Positions 17,338 to 25,854 of a stretch of 64,000 nucleotides of DNA are shown piece after piece. This DNA comes from Desulfovibrio sp. ZJ209 (lineage in GTDB: Bacteria > Desulfobacterota > Desulfovibrionia > Desulfovibrionales > Desulfovibrionaceae): the NCBI RefSeq assembly GCF_011039135.1, contig NZ_JAAKEJ010000007.1, positions 115,707 to 179,706 on the forward strand, read 5' to 3'. A program made the translations under genes and the position numbers. The stretch's first letter is position 1. Every line of letters begins with the position of its first letter. The notes under the pieces were generated by a model, which did no database searches, had not been told where the DNA came from, and was given only the letters and a program-made list of their open reading frames with translations.

Positions 17338-18246
17338 CTAGACCTTCTGCACCTTGGCTTTGCCCAGGATGCCGTCGGGGCGGAAGATGAGGATGAGGAT
17401 CAGGATGGCGAAGGCCAGGATGTCCTCATAATTGCCGGAGAAATAGCCGGTGGTGAAGCTCTCGGCGAGGCCGAGCACGAGACCGCCCACCATGGCGCCG
17501 GGGATGGAGCCGATGCCGCCGAGCACGGCCGCGGTAAAGGCCTTCAGCCCCGCGATGAAGCCGATGCCGAAGTTCACCTGGCCCATGTGCGAGGCGATGA
17601 GCACGCCGCCGAGCGCGGCCAGCGCCGAGCCGATGATGAAGGTGAGCGAGATGATCCAGTCCGCGTTGATGCCGAGCAAAAGCGCCATCTTGCGGTTTTG
17701 CGCCGTGGCCCGCATGGCCTTGCCCATGCGCGTGAAGCGGATGAAGAGCGAGAGCGCCACCATGGCGAGCGTGCTCACGAGCAGGATGAGGAAGTCGCTC
17801 GGGCCCATCACATAGTCGATGTACTCGAGAAATTCCATTTCCGGCAACAGGCGCGGAAAGGGCACGAAGTCCGAGGTTTGCGCCAAGAGCACATAGTTCT
17901 GCAAAAAGATGGACATGCCGATGGCCGAAATGAGCGGCGAAAGGCGCGGCGCGCCGCGCAGGGGCTTGTAGGCCACTTTCTCCAGCGTGTAGCCGTAGGC
18001 CGCGCACCAGATGACGGCCACGAGCGCCGCCACCACGAGGATGCCGCCGGCAGGGAAGCCGTACACCCCGAGCGCCCCGGCCACGAGCAGGGCCGTGAAG
18101 GCGCCGAGCATGTAGATTTCGCCGTGGGCGAAGTTGATGAGCTCGATGATGCCGTAGACGAGCGTGTACCCGAGCGCGATGAGCGCGTAGATGCTGCCCC
18201 GGGTGAGGCCGCCGAAGAAGAGCTCGATGAAGAACTGGATGTCCAT
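17338..18246 (-). CDS. livH: Branched-chain amino-acid ABC transporter, permease LivH
   Basis: A 302-residue inner-membrane permease of usual LivH length. It opens with QFFIELFFGGLTRGSIYALIALGYTLVYGIIELINFAHGEIYMLGA, the family signature, and has eight or so hydrophobic segments. The late block FTAAVLGGIGSIPGAMVGGLVLGLAES is typical. It pairs with LivM for import of Leu, Ile, Val or related amino acids. Two bases separate its stop from the livM start; the binding-protein gene lies 120 bases upstream. Confidence 0.95.
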   Translation of the reverse strand: MDIQFFIELFFGGLTRGSIYALIALGYTLVYGIIELINFAHGEIYMLGAFTALLVAGALGVYGFPAGGILVVAALVAVIWCAAYGYTLEKVAYKPLRGAPRLSPLISAIGMSIFLQNYVLLAQTSDFVPFPRLLPEMEFLEYIDYVMGPSDFLILLVSTLAMVALSLFIRFTRMGKAMRATAQNRKMALLLGINADWIISLTFIIGSALAALGGVLIASHMGQVNFGIGFIAGLKAFTAAVLGGIGSIPGAMVGGLVLGLAESFTTGYFSGNYEDILAFAILILILIFRPDGILGKAKVQKV

Positions 18247-18366
18247 CTGCGTGTGCGTGTTGCCTTGCCGAAAGGACGGTCGCGCAGGAGCCGCCGGGCG
18301 CGCCCGGCGCTTGCCGGGTGCGGGACGGCCTCTCGGGAGCCGCCCCGCCTGTTCCCGGTTTCCCTG

Positions 18367-19494
18367 TTATTCGAGGACCACGCTGTGGTCGAGCTCCACG
18401 AACTTGCCGTCCTTCACCTGATAGATGGAGAGCGCCATGCCCGCGGCGTCGCCCTTGTCATTGAAGCGGATCTTGCCGAGCGGCGTGTCCACGGCGTTGG
18501 TGCGCAGGGCTTCCTTGAGCTTGGCCGTGTCCGTGCCGCCGGTCTTGGCGATGGCGTCGAGCAGGCACTGGGTGGCCGCATAGGCGTTGTAATAGCCGAA
18601 GCCGGGCTCGCTGCCATAGGCCTTCACGTGGGCGTCGCGGGCGTGCTTGTATTCCTCGAGGGAGCTCGTGTCCTTGGGATAGGAGGCGTAGACGCCCTCG
18701 CTGTCCTTGCCGGTCATCTTGAGGAAGGTCTCGTCCTTCACGCCGTCCGGGCCGATGAAGGGCGTGTCGAGGCGGTCGCGGCGCATCTGCTGCACGAGCT
18801 TGGAGGCCACGGGCTGGTAGCCGCCGAAGACCACGATGTCGGGCTTGGCGCGGCGCAGCTTGCGCACCACGGCGGAAAAGTCCACGGCGTCCGGCGTCAC
18901 GGCCTCGAAGAGCACGGTCTCGGCGCCGCCCTTTTCCATGAGGGCGCGGTTGTTGTCCGCAAAGCCCTTGCCGTAGTCGCCGTTGTCATGCAGATAGGCG
19001 ATCTTCTTCACCTTCAGCTTGTTGAGCATGAAATCGCTCGTGAGCTTGGCCTGGGCGTTGTCATTGGCCACGGTGCGGAAGAAGAGCGGGTTCTTGCCGG
19101 TCTCGGTGAGGCCCGGCGTGGTGGCCGTGGGCGAAACGGCGATGAGGCCCGCCTCCTGGAAGAGCGGCAACGAGGCCGTGGTGGGGCCGGAGCAGATGGG
19201 CCCCACGACCACGCCCACCTGGTCGGAAATGAGCTTGGTGGCGGCGCTGGTGGCCATTTCGGGCTTGCACTGGTCGTCCTGGGCGACGATTTCCACCTGC
19301 TTGCCGAGCACGCCGCCCTTGGCGTTGGCCTGCTCGGTCACGAGCTTGACGGCGTTCAGGCTGGGCACGCCATAGGAGGCGAGGTCGCCGGAATGGGCGC
19401 CCTGGACGCCGATCTTGATGCTGTCGGCCGCGCCCGCGGAAGCGCCAAAGCCGAGCATGCAGGCCATTGCGAAAAGAGCCAAGCCTTTTTTCAT
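18367..19494 (-). CDS. livK: Branched-chain amino-acid binding protein (LivJ/LivK type)
   Basis: A 375-residue periplasmic binding protein with a signal peptide of about 22 residues ending in ASAGAAD. The mature part has the type I binding fold: IKIGVQGAHSGDLASYG at the start, GVVVGPICSGPTTASLPLFQEAGLIAVSPTATTP around residues 90-120 (the ligand Ser/Thr site), and IAYLHDNGDYGKGFADNNRAL around 170. It captures branched-chain or related amino acids for LivHMGF. A spaced TTGACA at 19650-19655 on the minus strand could be its -35, but the matching -10 is poor. Exact ligand unknown. Confidence 0.93.
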   Translation of the reverse strand: MKKGLALFAMACMLGFGASAGAADSIKIGVQGAHSGDLASYGVPSLNAVKLVTEQANAKGGVLGKQVEIVAQDDQCKPEMATSAATKLISDQVGVVVGPICSGPTTASLPLFQEAGLIAVSPTATTPGLTETGKNPLFFRTVANDNAQAKLTSDFMLNKLKVKKIAYLHDNGDYGKGFADNNRALMEKGGAETVLFEAVTPDAVDFSAVVRKLRRAKPDIVVFGGYQPVASKLVQQMRRDRLDTPFIGPDGVKDETFLKMTGKDSEGVYASYPKDTSSLEEYKHARDAHVKAYGSEPGFGYYNAYAATQCLLDAIAKTGGTDTAKLKEALRTNAVDTPLGKIRFNDKGDAAGMALSIYQVKDGKFVELDHSVVLE

Positions 19495-19691
19495 GAGCGG
19501 GTCTCCTTAAAAAACTGATGATCCGGGGCTGCACAAACGCGGGGCGCGGGCGCAAGCCACAGGGCTGCCTGAAGAAGACGGTCCCGGCTGAAAAGCGCGC
19601 ACAGGTCTCGCGTGGGGAAGTGTCATGTTGTGCCCTATTGCGGCAAGCCTGTCAATCCGCTGGCCGGCCGCCGGCGCGCCTTTTGCCGTCC

Positions 19692-21074
19692 TTACTCCCC
19701 CTTTTTCTTGTGGCTCGAGCGCAGGTGGATGCGCATGGGCGCGTGCTTGATGCCGAACATCTCGCGCAGGGTGCGCTCAAGGTAGCGCACATAGCTCTCG
19801 GGCACGCGTTCGGCGTCATTGACGAAGAACACAAAGGTGGGCGGCTCGGACTCGGCCTGCGTCATATAGAAGAACTTGGCCCGCGAGCGGCGTACCACCG
19901 GCGGCTGGTGTCTGGTGAGCGCCGCTTCCATGGCGCGGTTGAGCTGGCCCGTGGGCACGCGCACCCCGCACTCGCGCTTGATCTCCTCCGCCATGGGCAG
20001 GATGGCGTCAAGGCCCTTGCCCGTGTGCGCGGAAACGGGCAAGACCGGCACATAGCGGCAGAAGGCGAGGATCTCGTCCACGCGCTTCTTGGCCGCGTCC
20101 AGCTGGCCGCGCGGCACGAGGTCGCACTTGTTGAGGCAGATGAGGAAGGGGATGCGCCGCGTGTCCAGCATGTCGATGAGGCGCTTGTCCTGCTGGCTCA
20201 CGCCCTCGGCCACGTCGAGCACGAGCACCGTCACGTCGGCCTTGGTGGTGGACTTGATGGCCGCGTTCACCGAATATTTCTCCACGCTGTCCTCGATGCG
20301 CGTGCGCCGGCGCACGCCGGCCGTATCCACGAACACGTAGTCGCGGCCGCCCCGGGTGAAGCGCACATCCACGCTGTCGCGCGTGGTGCCGGCCACGTCG
20401 GAGACGATCATCCGCTCCTCGCCGGCGAGCGCGTTGACCAGGGAGGACTTGCCCGCGTTGGGGCGGCCGAGCATGGCGAGGCGCAGGGCCGGGGCCTCGG
20501 GCGGCGCGGCCAGTTCCTCGCCCCCGGGCGAGACGAGCGCGGCGAGGTCTTCGGCCAGCGCCGGCATATGGTGGCCGTGCTCGGCCGAGACGGCCAGGAG
20601 CGGGAAGCCCAGGGCGTGGAATTCCGCCAGCTGCTCGTCCTCGTGCTCCGCGCCGTCAACCTTGTTGACCACGCAAAGCGTGGGCAGGCCCTTGCGGCGC
20701 ACATGTGCGGCAAGGTGCTCGTCCAGCGGCAGCAACCCGGCCCGCCCGTCCACCACGAGGGCCACGGCCGCTGCGGTGGCGAGGGCCGCGTCCGCCTGGG
20801 CGAGGATGTGGGCCTCGAAGCCGCGGATGCCCTCGGGCCCCTCGGCCACGCCCGCGTGGGCGTCAAGGGTGATACCCCCCGTGTCGATGACGGCGAAGGA
20901 GGGCTGGCCCTTGCGGCGCACCACGCCCTCCATGCGGTCGCGCGTGACGCCCGGCATGTCGTGGGTGATGGCGCGGTTGCTCCTGATGAGCCGGTTGAAC
21001 AGGGTGGACTTGCCCACATTGGGGCGCCCGAGAAGCACGACCACGGGGAGTTTTTCAGCGGGAGCGTCTGGCAC
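19692..21074 (-). CDS. der: Ribosome-associated GTPase Der (EngA)
   Basis: Der has two tandem GTPase domains and assists 50S ribosome assembly. The first G1 motif is GRPNVGKS at 16-23, with G3 DTGG, and NKVD as G4. The second G1 is GRPNAGKS around residue 200, with DTAGVRRR and NKCD. A C-terminal KH-like domain follows, ending in a basic tail. The start is taken as the GTG at 21072-21074, preceded by AGAGG, giving 460 residues, the normal length. The frame is open far upstream but overlaps the pseudouridine synthase gene there. It lies 37 bases after that gene and is probably co-transcribed. Confidence 0.95.
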   Translation of the reverse strand: MPDAPAEKLPVVVLLGRPNVGKSTLFNRLIRSNRAITHDMPGVTRDRMEGVVRRKGQPSFAVIDTGGITLDAHAGVAEGPEGIRGFEAHILAQADAALATAAAVALVVDGRAGLLPLDEHLAAHVRRKGLPTLCVVNKVDGAEHEDEQLAEFHALGFPLLAVSAEHGHHMPALAEDLAALVSPGGEELAAPPEAPALRLAMLGRPNAGKSSLVNALAGEERMIVSDVAGTTRDSVDVRFTRGGRDYVFVDTAGVRRRTRIEDSVEKYSVNAAIKSTTKADVTVLVLDVAEGVSQQDKRLIDMLDTRRIPFLICLNKCDLVPRGQLDAAKKRVDEILAFCRYVPVLPVSAHTGKGLDAILPMAEEIKRECGVRVPTGQLNRAMEAALTRHQPPVVRRSRAKFFYMTQAESEPPTFVFFVNDAERVPESYVRYLERTLREMFGIKHAPMRIHLRSSHKKKGE

Positions 21075-21111
21075 GGTGAGCCTCTGGCATGCGGCGGCGG
21101 ATGCGCCGGTT

Positions 21112-22188
21112 TCAGTGCGGCGCGCCGGGCTCGGCCCCGGCGGCGGGGATGGGGAAAATATGGTGGGGGGCCGCTTCCGCGGCTTCCATGGGCATGGGTT
21201 CCGGGAGTGCGTCGAGGGCGTAGGGGGGCGCCCAGTCCGGCAGGCTCTCGAGGGCGCGCCCGTCGGGCAGGATGACGCGCAGGGCGTGCAGGCACATGGC
21301 AGGGCACGACTCGCGCCGGCCGCGGCCGTACTTGCCGTCCCCGAGGACGGGATGGCCGAGCGCCGCAAGCTGCACGCGGATCTGGTGGGTGCGCCCGGTG
21401 ATGAGCCGGATCTGGAGCAGGCTTGCCGCCTCCCCGGTGACGAGGGGCCGCACCACGCAGAGCGCCTCGCGGGCGTCCGGCGGCTCGCGGCCCGGCTCGC
21501 AGACGCGCATGCGCTCGGCCCCGGGCGCGCCTTCCTTATGCACATGGGCGCGCAACAGCCGGGGCTCGGCGAAGGGCCACTTCCCGGCGACCCAGGCCAC
21601 ATATTCCTTGACCATGCGCCGTTCGCGGAAGGCCTGCTGGAGATCGCGCAGGGCCGCGTGCGTTGCCGCCACGAGGAGGATGCCCGAGGTGTCCTTGTCC
21701 AGCCGGTGCGCGGGCGTTGGCGGAAAGGCCGCCCCCGGCGCATGCGCGGCGAGCCGCGTGCCCAGGCTGTCCTCATGGCCGGTGCCGGGATGGGTGGGAA
21801 GGCCCGCGGGCTTGTGGAAGGCCCAGATGTCGCCGAAAGTGCCGACCAGCGGCGGCAGGGGGGGCGCATCCGCCGTGGCGGTGGGGCCCTGCGGGGGCTC
21901 GGCGGCGCGGCCGTCCGTGAGGGGCGCGCCCGCCTGGGCGGCCAGGGCGCCCGCAAAGGGCGGCAGGCGCACCATGTCTCCCTCGTTCACGCGCGCGAAG
22001 GGCTTGGCCCGGCGCCCGTTGAGGCGGATCTGGCCGGTGCGTATCCAGCGGTGGAGGAGGGCCGGGGGCAGGTTGAGCCGGCGCTGGAGAAATTGGAGGA
22101 GTTTCTGGCCGCTTTCCGCCCGGCCCACCGGGGGAAAGGGCGAACCGTCCGCCGGGCCGGGATCCGCAGCCGTTTCGAGCTCGGACAT
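21112..22188 (-). CDS. RluC/RluD-family 23S rRNA pseudouridine synthase
   Basis: A 358-residue protein with an N-terminal S4-like RNA-binding segment (LLQFLQRRLNLPPALLHRWIRTGQIRLNGRRA, about 30-60). The catalytic domain contains PAHRLDKDTSGILLVA, whose Asp is the conserved nucleophile, KPAGLPTHPG upstream, and ITGRTHQIRVQLAALGHPVLGDGKYG downstream. It converts uridines in large-subunit rRNA to pseudouridine. The ATG at 22186-22188 fits the start of the S4 region; the upstream frame is low-complexity. A longer-than-usual linker lies between the two domains. The exact target uridines cannot be named. Confidence 0.88.
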   Translation of the reverse strand: MSELETAADPGPADGSPFPPVGRAESGQKLLQFLQRRLNLPPALLHRWIRTGQIRLNGRRAKPFARVNEGDMVRLPPFAGALAAQAGAPLTDGRAAEPPQGPTATADAPPLPPLVGTFGDIWAFHKPAGLPTHPGTGHEDSLGTRLAAHAPGAAFPPTPAHRLDKDTSGILLVAATHAALRDLQQAFRERRMVKEYVAWVAGKWPFAEPRLLRAHVHKEGAPGAERMRVCEPGREPPDAREALCVVRPLVTGEAASLLQIRLITGRTHQIRVQLAALGHPVLGDGKYGRGRRESCPAMCLHALRVILPDGRALESLPDWAPPYALDALPEPMPMEAAEAAPHHIFPIPAAGAEPGAPH

Positions 22189-22688
22189 GCCGCCATAGTG
22201 GCTAAAGGCAAGGCCCGCGTCAAGGGAGCGGCGCCCCGGCCCGCCAGGCCCCGCTTGCCCGCGCCTTGCTGCGAAACGCCGCCGCTGGTCCGCAGGCAGC
22301 CGTCCGCCATGTGGGGCTGGGATTCCGCCCCGGCCTGTCTTCCGGCCTTCCAGCCAGCGGCGGACACCCACGCGCCGCGGCCTCCGACATGGAGGGGGCG
22401 CCCCGGATGCGGCCACATTCCTTCTCGACTTTCCTCGCCAATTTTGGCACATTTGCTGCCTTCATCCCGCCCTCGGCGCCGGCTTGCGCGTCTCGCGGGC
22501 TTTCCCGCAAGGCGCGGGGGACTTGGCACGCGGCCTCCCGGCGCTCCAGCTGCAGGGGCGCGCAGCGGTTTCAGGGCAAGCTGGCGCGGGATTCCTGGCT
22601 CCGAACCGCGGGAAGAGGAGTGGAAAGGGATGAAGGGAAGCCCAAGGGTCCGCGTTCATCTTCACTGGAGAAGAAAAAGGTCACTGCC
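22189..22688. other. 500-bp intergenic region upstream of O-acetylation genes
   Basis: No gene is supported here between the divergent pseudouridine synthase and AlgJ-like genes. Frames are open by virtue of G+C content only, without ribosome binding sites or recognisable domains. The single feature of note is a sigma-54-like motif at 22444-22460. Confidence 0.5.
22444..22460 (+). promoter_or_regulatory. Sigma-54-like -24/-12 element
   Basis: TTTGGCACATTTGCTGC places GG (22446-22447) and GC (22458-22459) exactly ten bases apart. The TGGCAC half is perfect, and the -12 half (CTGC for TTGC) has one mismatch. It would start transcription about 220 bases ahead of the AlgJ-like gene. Confidence 0.35.
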
Positions 22689-24032
22689 ATGCGGTTTCGG
22701 GGCCTGAATGATCCGCGCATCCTGTTGCGGAAGAGTTTTATCGTCCTTTTCCTTCTCTTCTTATGCACGCCCGGGGTCATGTTCGCGGTGGGGGAGCCGG
22801 CCTTTCTCAAGGCCGACCTTATCCGCCAGAACCGCGCGCCGGAAAAGTTTCCGCCGCTGTTGAACCAGCCCCTTGCAAAATGGCCCCACGCCCTCGAAAA
22901 GTATCTCACAGACAATCTTGGGCTCAGGAAGTGGTTCATCGCCAGCCAGATGCGCTTTTTTGAGTGGTACCTGCACACGCCCGTCACCTACGCCCTGAGA
23001 GGGGAACAGTACGGCCTCTACGCCCTCAGGCTTATCAGGCGCCATATCACGCCCTTTCCGCATGAAAAGGAGCGGCTTTTCCAATTACGGGCGCTCTGGA
23101 CGGCACGGCAGGAATATTTAAAGCTGCATGGCATAACATATCTTCTGGTGATCCCCCCAGACAAGGAAAGCGTCCTCGGCAGGGATATCGCATGGTGGTT
23201 TCCCGTCCTCAACGAGCGCCATAATTTCGCATATAAAGTGCAACGGATGCTCTCCCGGTCAGGCATCAATTTTATGGTCTTTGATTCGCTTTTCGCCGCC
23301 GAGGAAGAGCCGCAGAGCCTTTTTTATCAAAAAAGGGATCTCTTTCACTGGAGCCGCAAGGGCTTCATGCTGGCGAATGCAGCAGTTGAGCGAAAGCTCG
23401 CGGCCCTTTTGCCCGGCAAATCTTTTGAAAATACACCCTCTGCAAAAGAAAGGATCGCCGAAGTACGCACGCCGCCCTACGGGTCTGAGGCGGTGGCGTC
23501 CTATTATTACTCCCTTACGCCCGAAAGTTTCACCACAGAACGCTGCAGGTTTGTCGAAGCCGGCTTCCCGCTGCTCCAAGTGCATGCGGACGGGATGAAA
23601 ATAACCAACCATTTGCCGAATGCCTCGGGGGCCATGGTCATCGCGCGGGATTCGTTTTACGGGGCCTTTGCTTTCAGCACCAACAACCGGTTCATAGGGC
23701 CTTTTCCCCCGTGGGCGTGTAATTTTGCGACGATCTATACCATCGATCGTGCCGAGTTTACTCTGCGCACGCTGGAAAAGATAGCCGCCTTGAAGCCCCT
23801 CGTTGTCATTGATGCGCACTGTGAACGAACCTTGGGCGATGGCGATTCGCGGGAGGCGCATATCCCGACGATGCTGCTGGGAGAAAAATTTTTGGGCAAT
23901 CTTAAATTTGTCCTGTCACCAAATACACCTGTTGAATCACTGAAGTTGCATGGTCAAATATCAATGAAATATGTTTATGCTAATGCAATTACCTCGAGTA
24001 TTGCAATTCAAACGGGGGGGGGGGGGGGGTAG
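22689..24032 (+). CDS. AlgJ/AlgX-like polysaccharide O-acetylation protein, out of frame at a poly-G tract
   Basis: As sequenced the gene gives 447 residues ending in five Gly codons and TAG. A single membrane anchor lies at about residues 14-34. The rest resembles the SGNH-like domain of AlgJ/AlgX and DHHW proteins, with RDLFHWSRKG supplying the Asp-x-x-His-Trp motif and VIARDSFYG the nucleophilic Ser. Such proteins pass acetyl groups from an MBOAT partner to exported polysaccharide in the periplasm. One G more (or two fewer) would continue the frame for 98 codons to a stop overlapping the MBOAT start. AAGG precedes the ATG. Base composition is lower in G+C than the flanks, most clearly in the last 130 bases, which suggests transfer. 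Confidence 0.75.
   Translation: MRFRGLNDPRILLRKSFIVLFLLFLCTPGVMFAVGEPAFLKADLIRQNRAPEKFPPLLNQPLAKWPHALEKYLTDNLGLRKWFIASQMRFFEWYLHTPVTYALRGEQYGLYALRLIRRHITPFPHEKERLFQLRALWTARQEYLKLHGITYLLVIPPDKESVLGRDIAWWFPVLNERHNFAYKVQRMLSRSGINFMVFDSLFAAEEEPQSLFYQKRDLFHWSRKGFMLANAAVERKLAALLPGKSFENTPSAKERIAEVRTPPYGSEAVASYYYSLTPESFTTERCRFVEAGFPLLQVHADGMKITNHLPNASGAMVIARDSFYGAFAFSTNNRFIGPFPPWACNFATIYTIDRAEFTLRTLEKIAALKPLVVIDAHCERTLGDGDSREAHIPTMLLGEKFLGNLKFVLSPNTPVESLKLHGQISMKYVYANAITSSIAIQTGGGGG
24014..24029 (+). repeat. Homopolymer of 16 G within a coding region
   Basis: Sixteen consecutive G residues run from 24014 to 24029, flanked by AAAC and TAGC. At this length the frame ends in TAG at once. With 17 or 14 G the frame stays open to 24325. 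With 15 or 18 G it stops within about 40 bases. Tracts of this length are prone to slipped-strand change during replication, as known for contingency genes. Assembly error in the count is also possible. Confidence 0.9.
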
Positions 24033-24325
24033 CATGTATTGCTTTGCCGCCCGTAAAAACCAATGAGGATGGCTACGCTGTTATCGCCGCGAGAATACAG
24101 GCGCCGCGGGGCCAGCCCCCCCGCTGCCAGTTCCGTGCGCCGGGAGGCGGCTGGCAGGATGCCCCGACCCTCAGCTATGGCCGGATAGAGACTTTCCCGG
24201 ATATCCTGTATGCGCAAATTTTTTCCCGGCCGGACATAGAGCTGGACGCCAGGATACTCCTCCCCGAAAAAGCCGCGCTTACCATTCTCCCTCTTGAATT
24301 GCCCAGCCTCAAGGGGGGGAACTGA
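24030..24325 (+). other. Displaced C-terminal part of the AlgJ-like protein
   Basis: In the frame beginning with the last G of the tract (24029), the sequence reads GTA GCA TGT ATT GCT TTG and stays open for 98 codons to a TGA at 24323-24325. There is no good start codon with a ribosome binding site, so it is best seen as the C-terminal region of the upstream protein, reached only when the tract has 17 or 14 G. The product has a beta-rich look (CQFRAPGGGWQDAPTLSYG, ARILLPEKAALTILPLELP), which could be a small carbohydrate-binding or partner-binding domain. Its stop overlaps the next start as TGATG. Confidence 0.65.
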
Positions 24326-25743
24326 TGCTGTTTAATACCCCGATTTTTCTCTTTGTGTTTCTGCCGGCGACACTGCTCCTCTACTTCCTCTTCGTCAGGA
24401 TGCGGGCATTTTTTCTTGCAAATTCCTTTTTGGTGGTGGCGAGCCTGGTTTTCTATGCGTGGGGGAACCCGCTTCATCTCGGCCTCTTGCTCTTTTGCGG
24501 GGTCTTTAATTACGCAATGGGCCTGTGGCTCGCGCGCAAGGCGGCGGGAAAGCCCGGCCTTGTCCTGGCGCTTGCCGTAAATGTCGGGATATTGGTGGTC
24601 TTCAAGTACGCCGGCATGCTGGCTGACGGAATCATCTTCATGGGCGGGGAAATCACGTCGCAATGGAACTTTATCCAGAATATCGCGCTGCCACTGGGCA
24701 TCAGTTTTTATACGTTCCAGGGCATAAGCTATATTGTGGATGTCTCTAAAAAGAGCATCTCGCCGCAAAGAAATCTCGTGGACTTCCTGGCATACCTGTG
24801 CATGTTTCCCCAACTGGTAGCGGGCCCCATAGTCCGTTACAGCGAAATTGCCGGGAATCTCGGGGAGCGGTCGCCCAAGGCCACGCCTGTGGCTGACGGC
24901 TGCCGCCGCTTTATCTATGGCCTCGCCAAGAAGTGCCTGCTCGCGGACACCTTTGGAAAAATCGCTGACGCATGTTTTGACATCCCGCCCGCCACGCTTT
25001 CGGGCGAAGCCGCATGGCTTGGCATGCTCTGTTACAGCCTCCAGATTTTTTTTGATTTTTCCGCCTATTCCGACATGGCCATCGGCATGGGCCACATGCT
25101 CGGCTTTACCTTTCCCGAAAACTTCAATGCGCCCTATCTGGCGCGGAGCGTCAGGGAATTTTGGCAACGCTGGCATATGAGCCTTACCCGCTGGTTGAGA
25201 GACTATCTGTATATCCCTCTCGGCGGCAACCGGATTTCGCAGGCAAGAACATGCCTGAACATGATGGTCGTCTTCCTGGCTTGCGGCCTCTGGCATGGCG
25301 CAAGCGCAAATTTTTTACTGTGGGGGGCGTATTTCGGCTGCTTTCTTGTGCTCGAAAGGCTTGCGCATAACAGGCCCATGGCGCCTGTCGTCGGGCACGC
25401 CTATACGATGCTTGTCGTCATGGCCGGCTGGGTGCTCTTTCGTGCCCCGGACCTAGGCTCGGCCCTGGGCTATTACAAGGCTCTTGCGTTCATGAATGGG
25501 GTGGCGCTGGTTGAGAATGTGGACGTGCTCCTGGCCTTTCATGGGTATTACCCAAAAATCGCCCTGGGGTGCGCGGTGTTTCTTATTCTCCTGCCGGCCT
25601 TGCCAAAACCCGCTTTTTTGAAACGCGCGGCTTCCCCGGTTCTGCTTGGCCTTGAATATCTCTGGGCGCTCGCGCTCCTCTATGTTTCAACCATGATGAT
25701 TTTCGGCGCAACGCACAGGTATTTCATTTATTTCCGCTTCTAG
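24325..25743 (+). CDS. MBOAT-family O-acyltransferase (AlgI/DltB-like)
   Basis: A 472-residue polytopic inner-membrane protein with some ten hydrophobic segments. Family marks are YFLFVRMRAFFLANSFLVVASLVFYAWG at the N terminus, PLGISFYTFQGISYIVDV near 130, MFPQLVAGPIVRY near 160, FWQRWHMSLTRWLRDYLYIPLGGNR near 275 and LACGLWHGASANFLLWG near 315, with the catalytic His in LWHG. It moves acetyl groups across the membrane for transfer by the upstream SGNH protein. A G-rich ribosome site lies ahead, and the ATG overlaps the stop of the in-phase upstream frame, so its translation may follow the state of the poly-G tract. Confidence 0.9.
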   Translation: MLFNTPIFLFVFLPATLLLYFLFVRMRAFFLANSFLVVASLVFYAWGNPLHLGLLLFCGVFNYAMGLWLARKAAGKPGLVLALAVNVGILVVFKYAGMLADGIIFMGGEITSQWNFIQNIALPLGISFYTFQGISYIVDVSKKSISPQRNLVDFLAYLCMFPQLVAGPIVRYSEIAGNLGERSPKATPVADGCRRFIYGLAKKCLLADTFGKIADACFDIPPATLSGEAAWLGMLCYSLQIFFDFSAYSDMAIGMGHMLGFTFPENFNAPYLARSVREFWQRWHMSLTRWLRDYLYIPLGGNRISQARTCLNMMVVFLACGLWHGASANFLLWGAYFGCFLVLERLAHNRPMAPVVGHAYTMLVVMAGWVLFRAPDLGSALGYYKALAFMNGVALVENVDVLLAFHGYYPKIALGCAVFLILLPALPKPAFLKRAASPVLLGLEYLWALALLYVSTMMIFGATHRYFIYFRF

Positions 25744-25854
25744 GGGGCGGTCGGCAGCTTCCCCAAAACGCCCGGCCCGGTTTTTCTGCCCGGCACCCAG
25801 AAACGCCAAGATTGCCGCGCGGGCGCGGCACATGTGGCCATGCTCCTGCCGTCC

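Noticed and set aside
17587..19518. Long plus-strand frame across livH and livK
   Set aside because: It is the mirror of two well-defined transporter genes. The translation is low-complexity, rich in His, Glu and Arg, and has no ribosome binding site.
19692..21956. Fusion of der with a 290-residue N-terminal part
   Set aside because: The upstream part overlaps the pseudouridine synthase gene in another frame and is Arg/Pro/Ser-rich. The GTG at 21074 with AGAGG gives the normal Der length.
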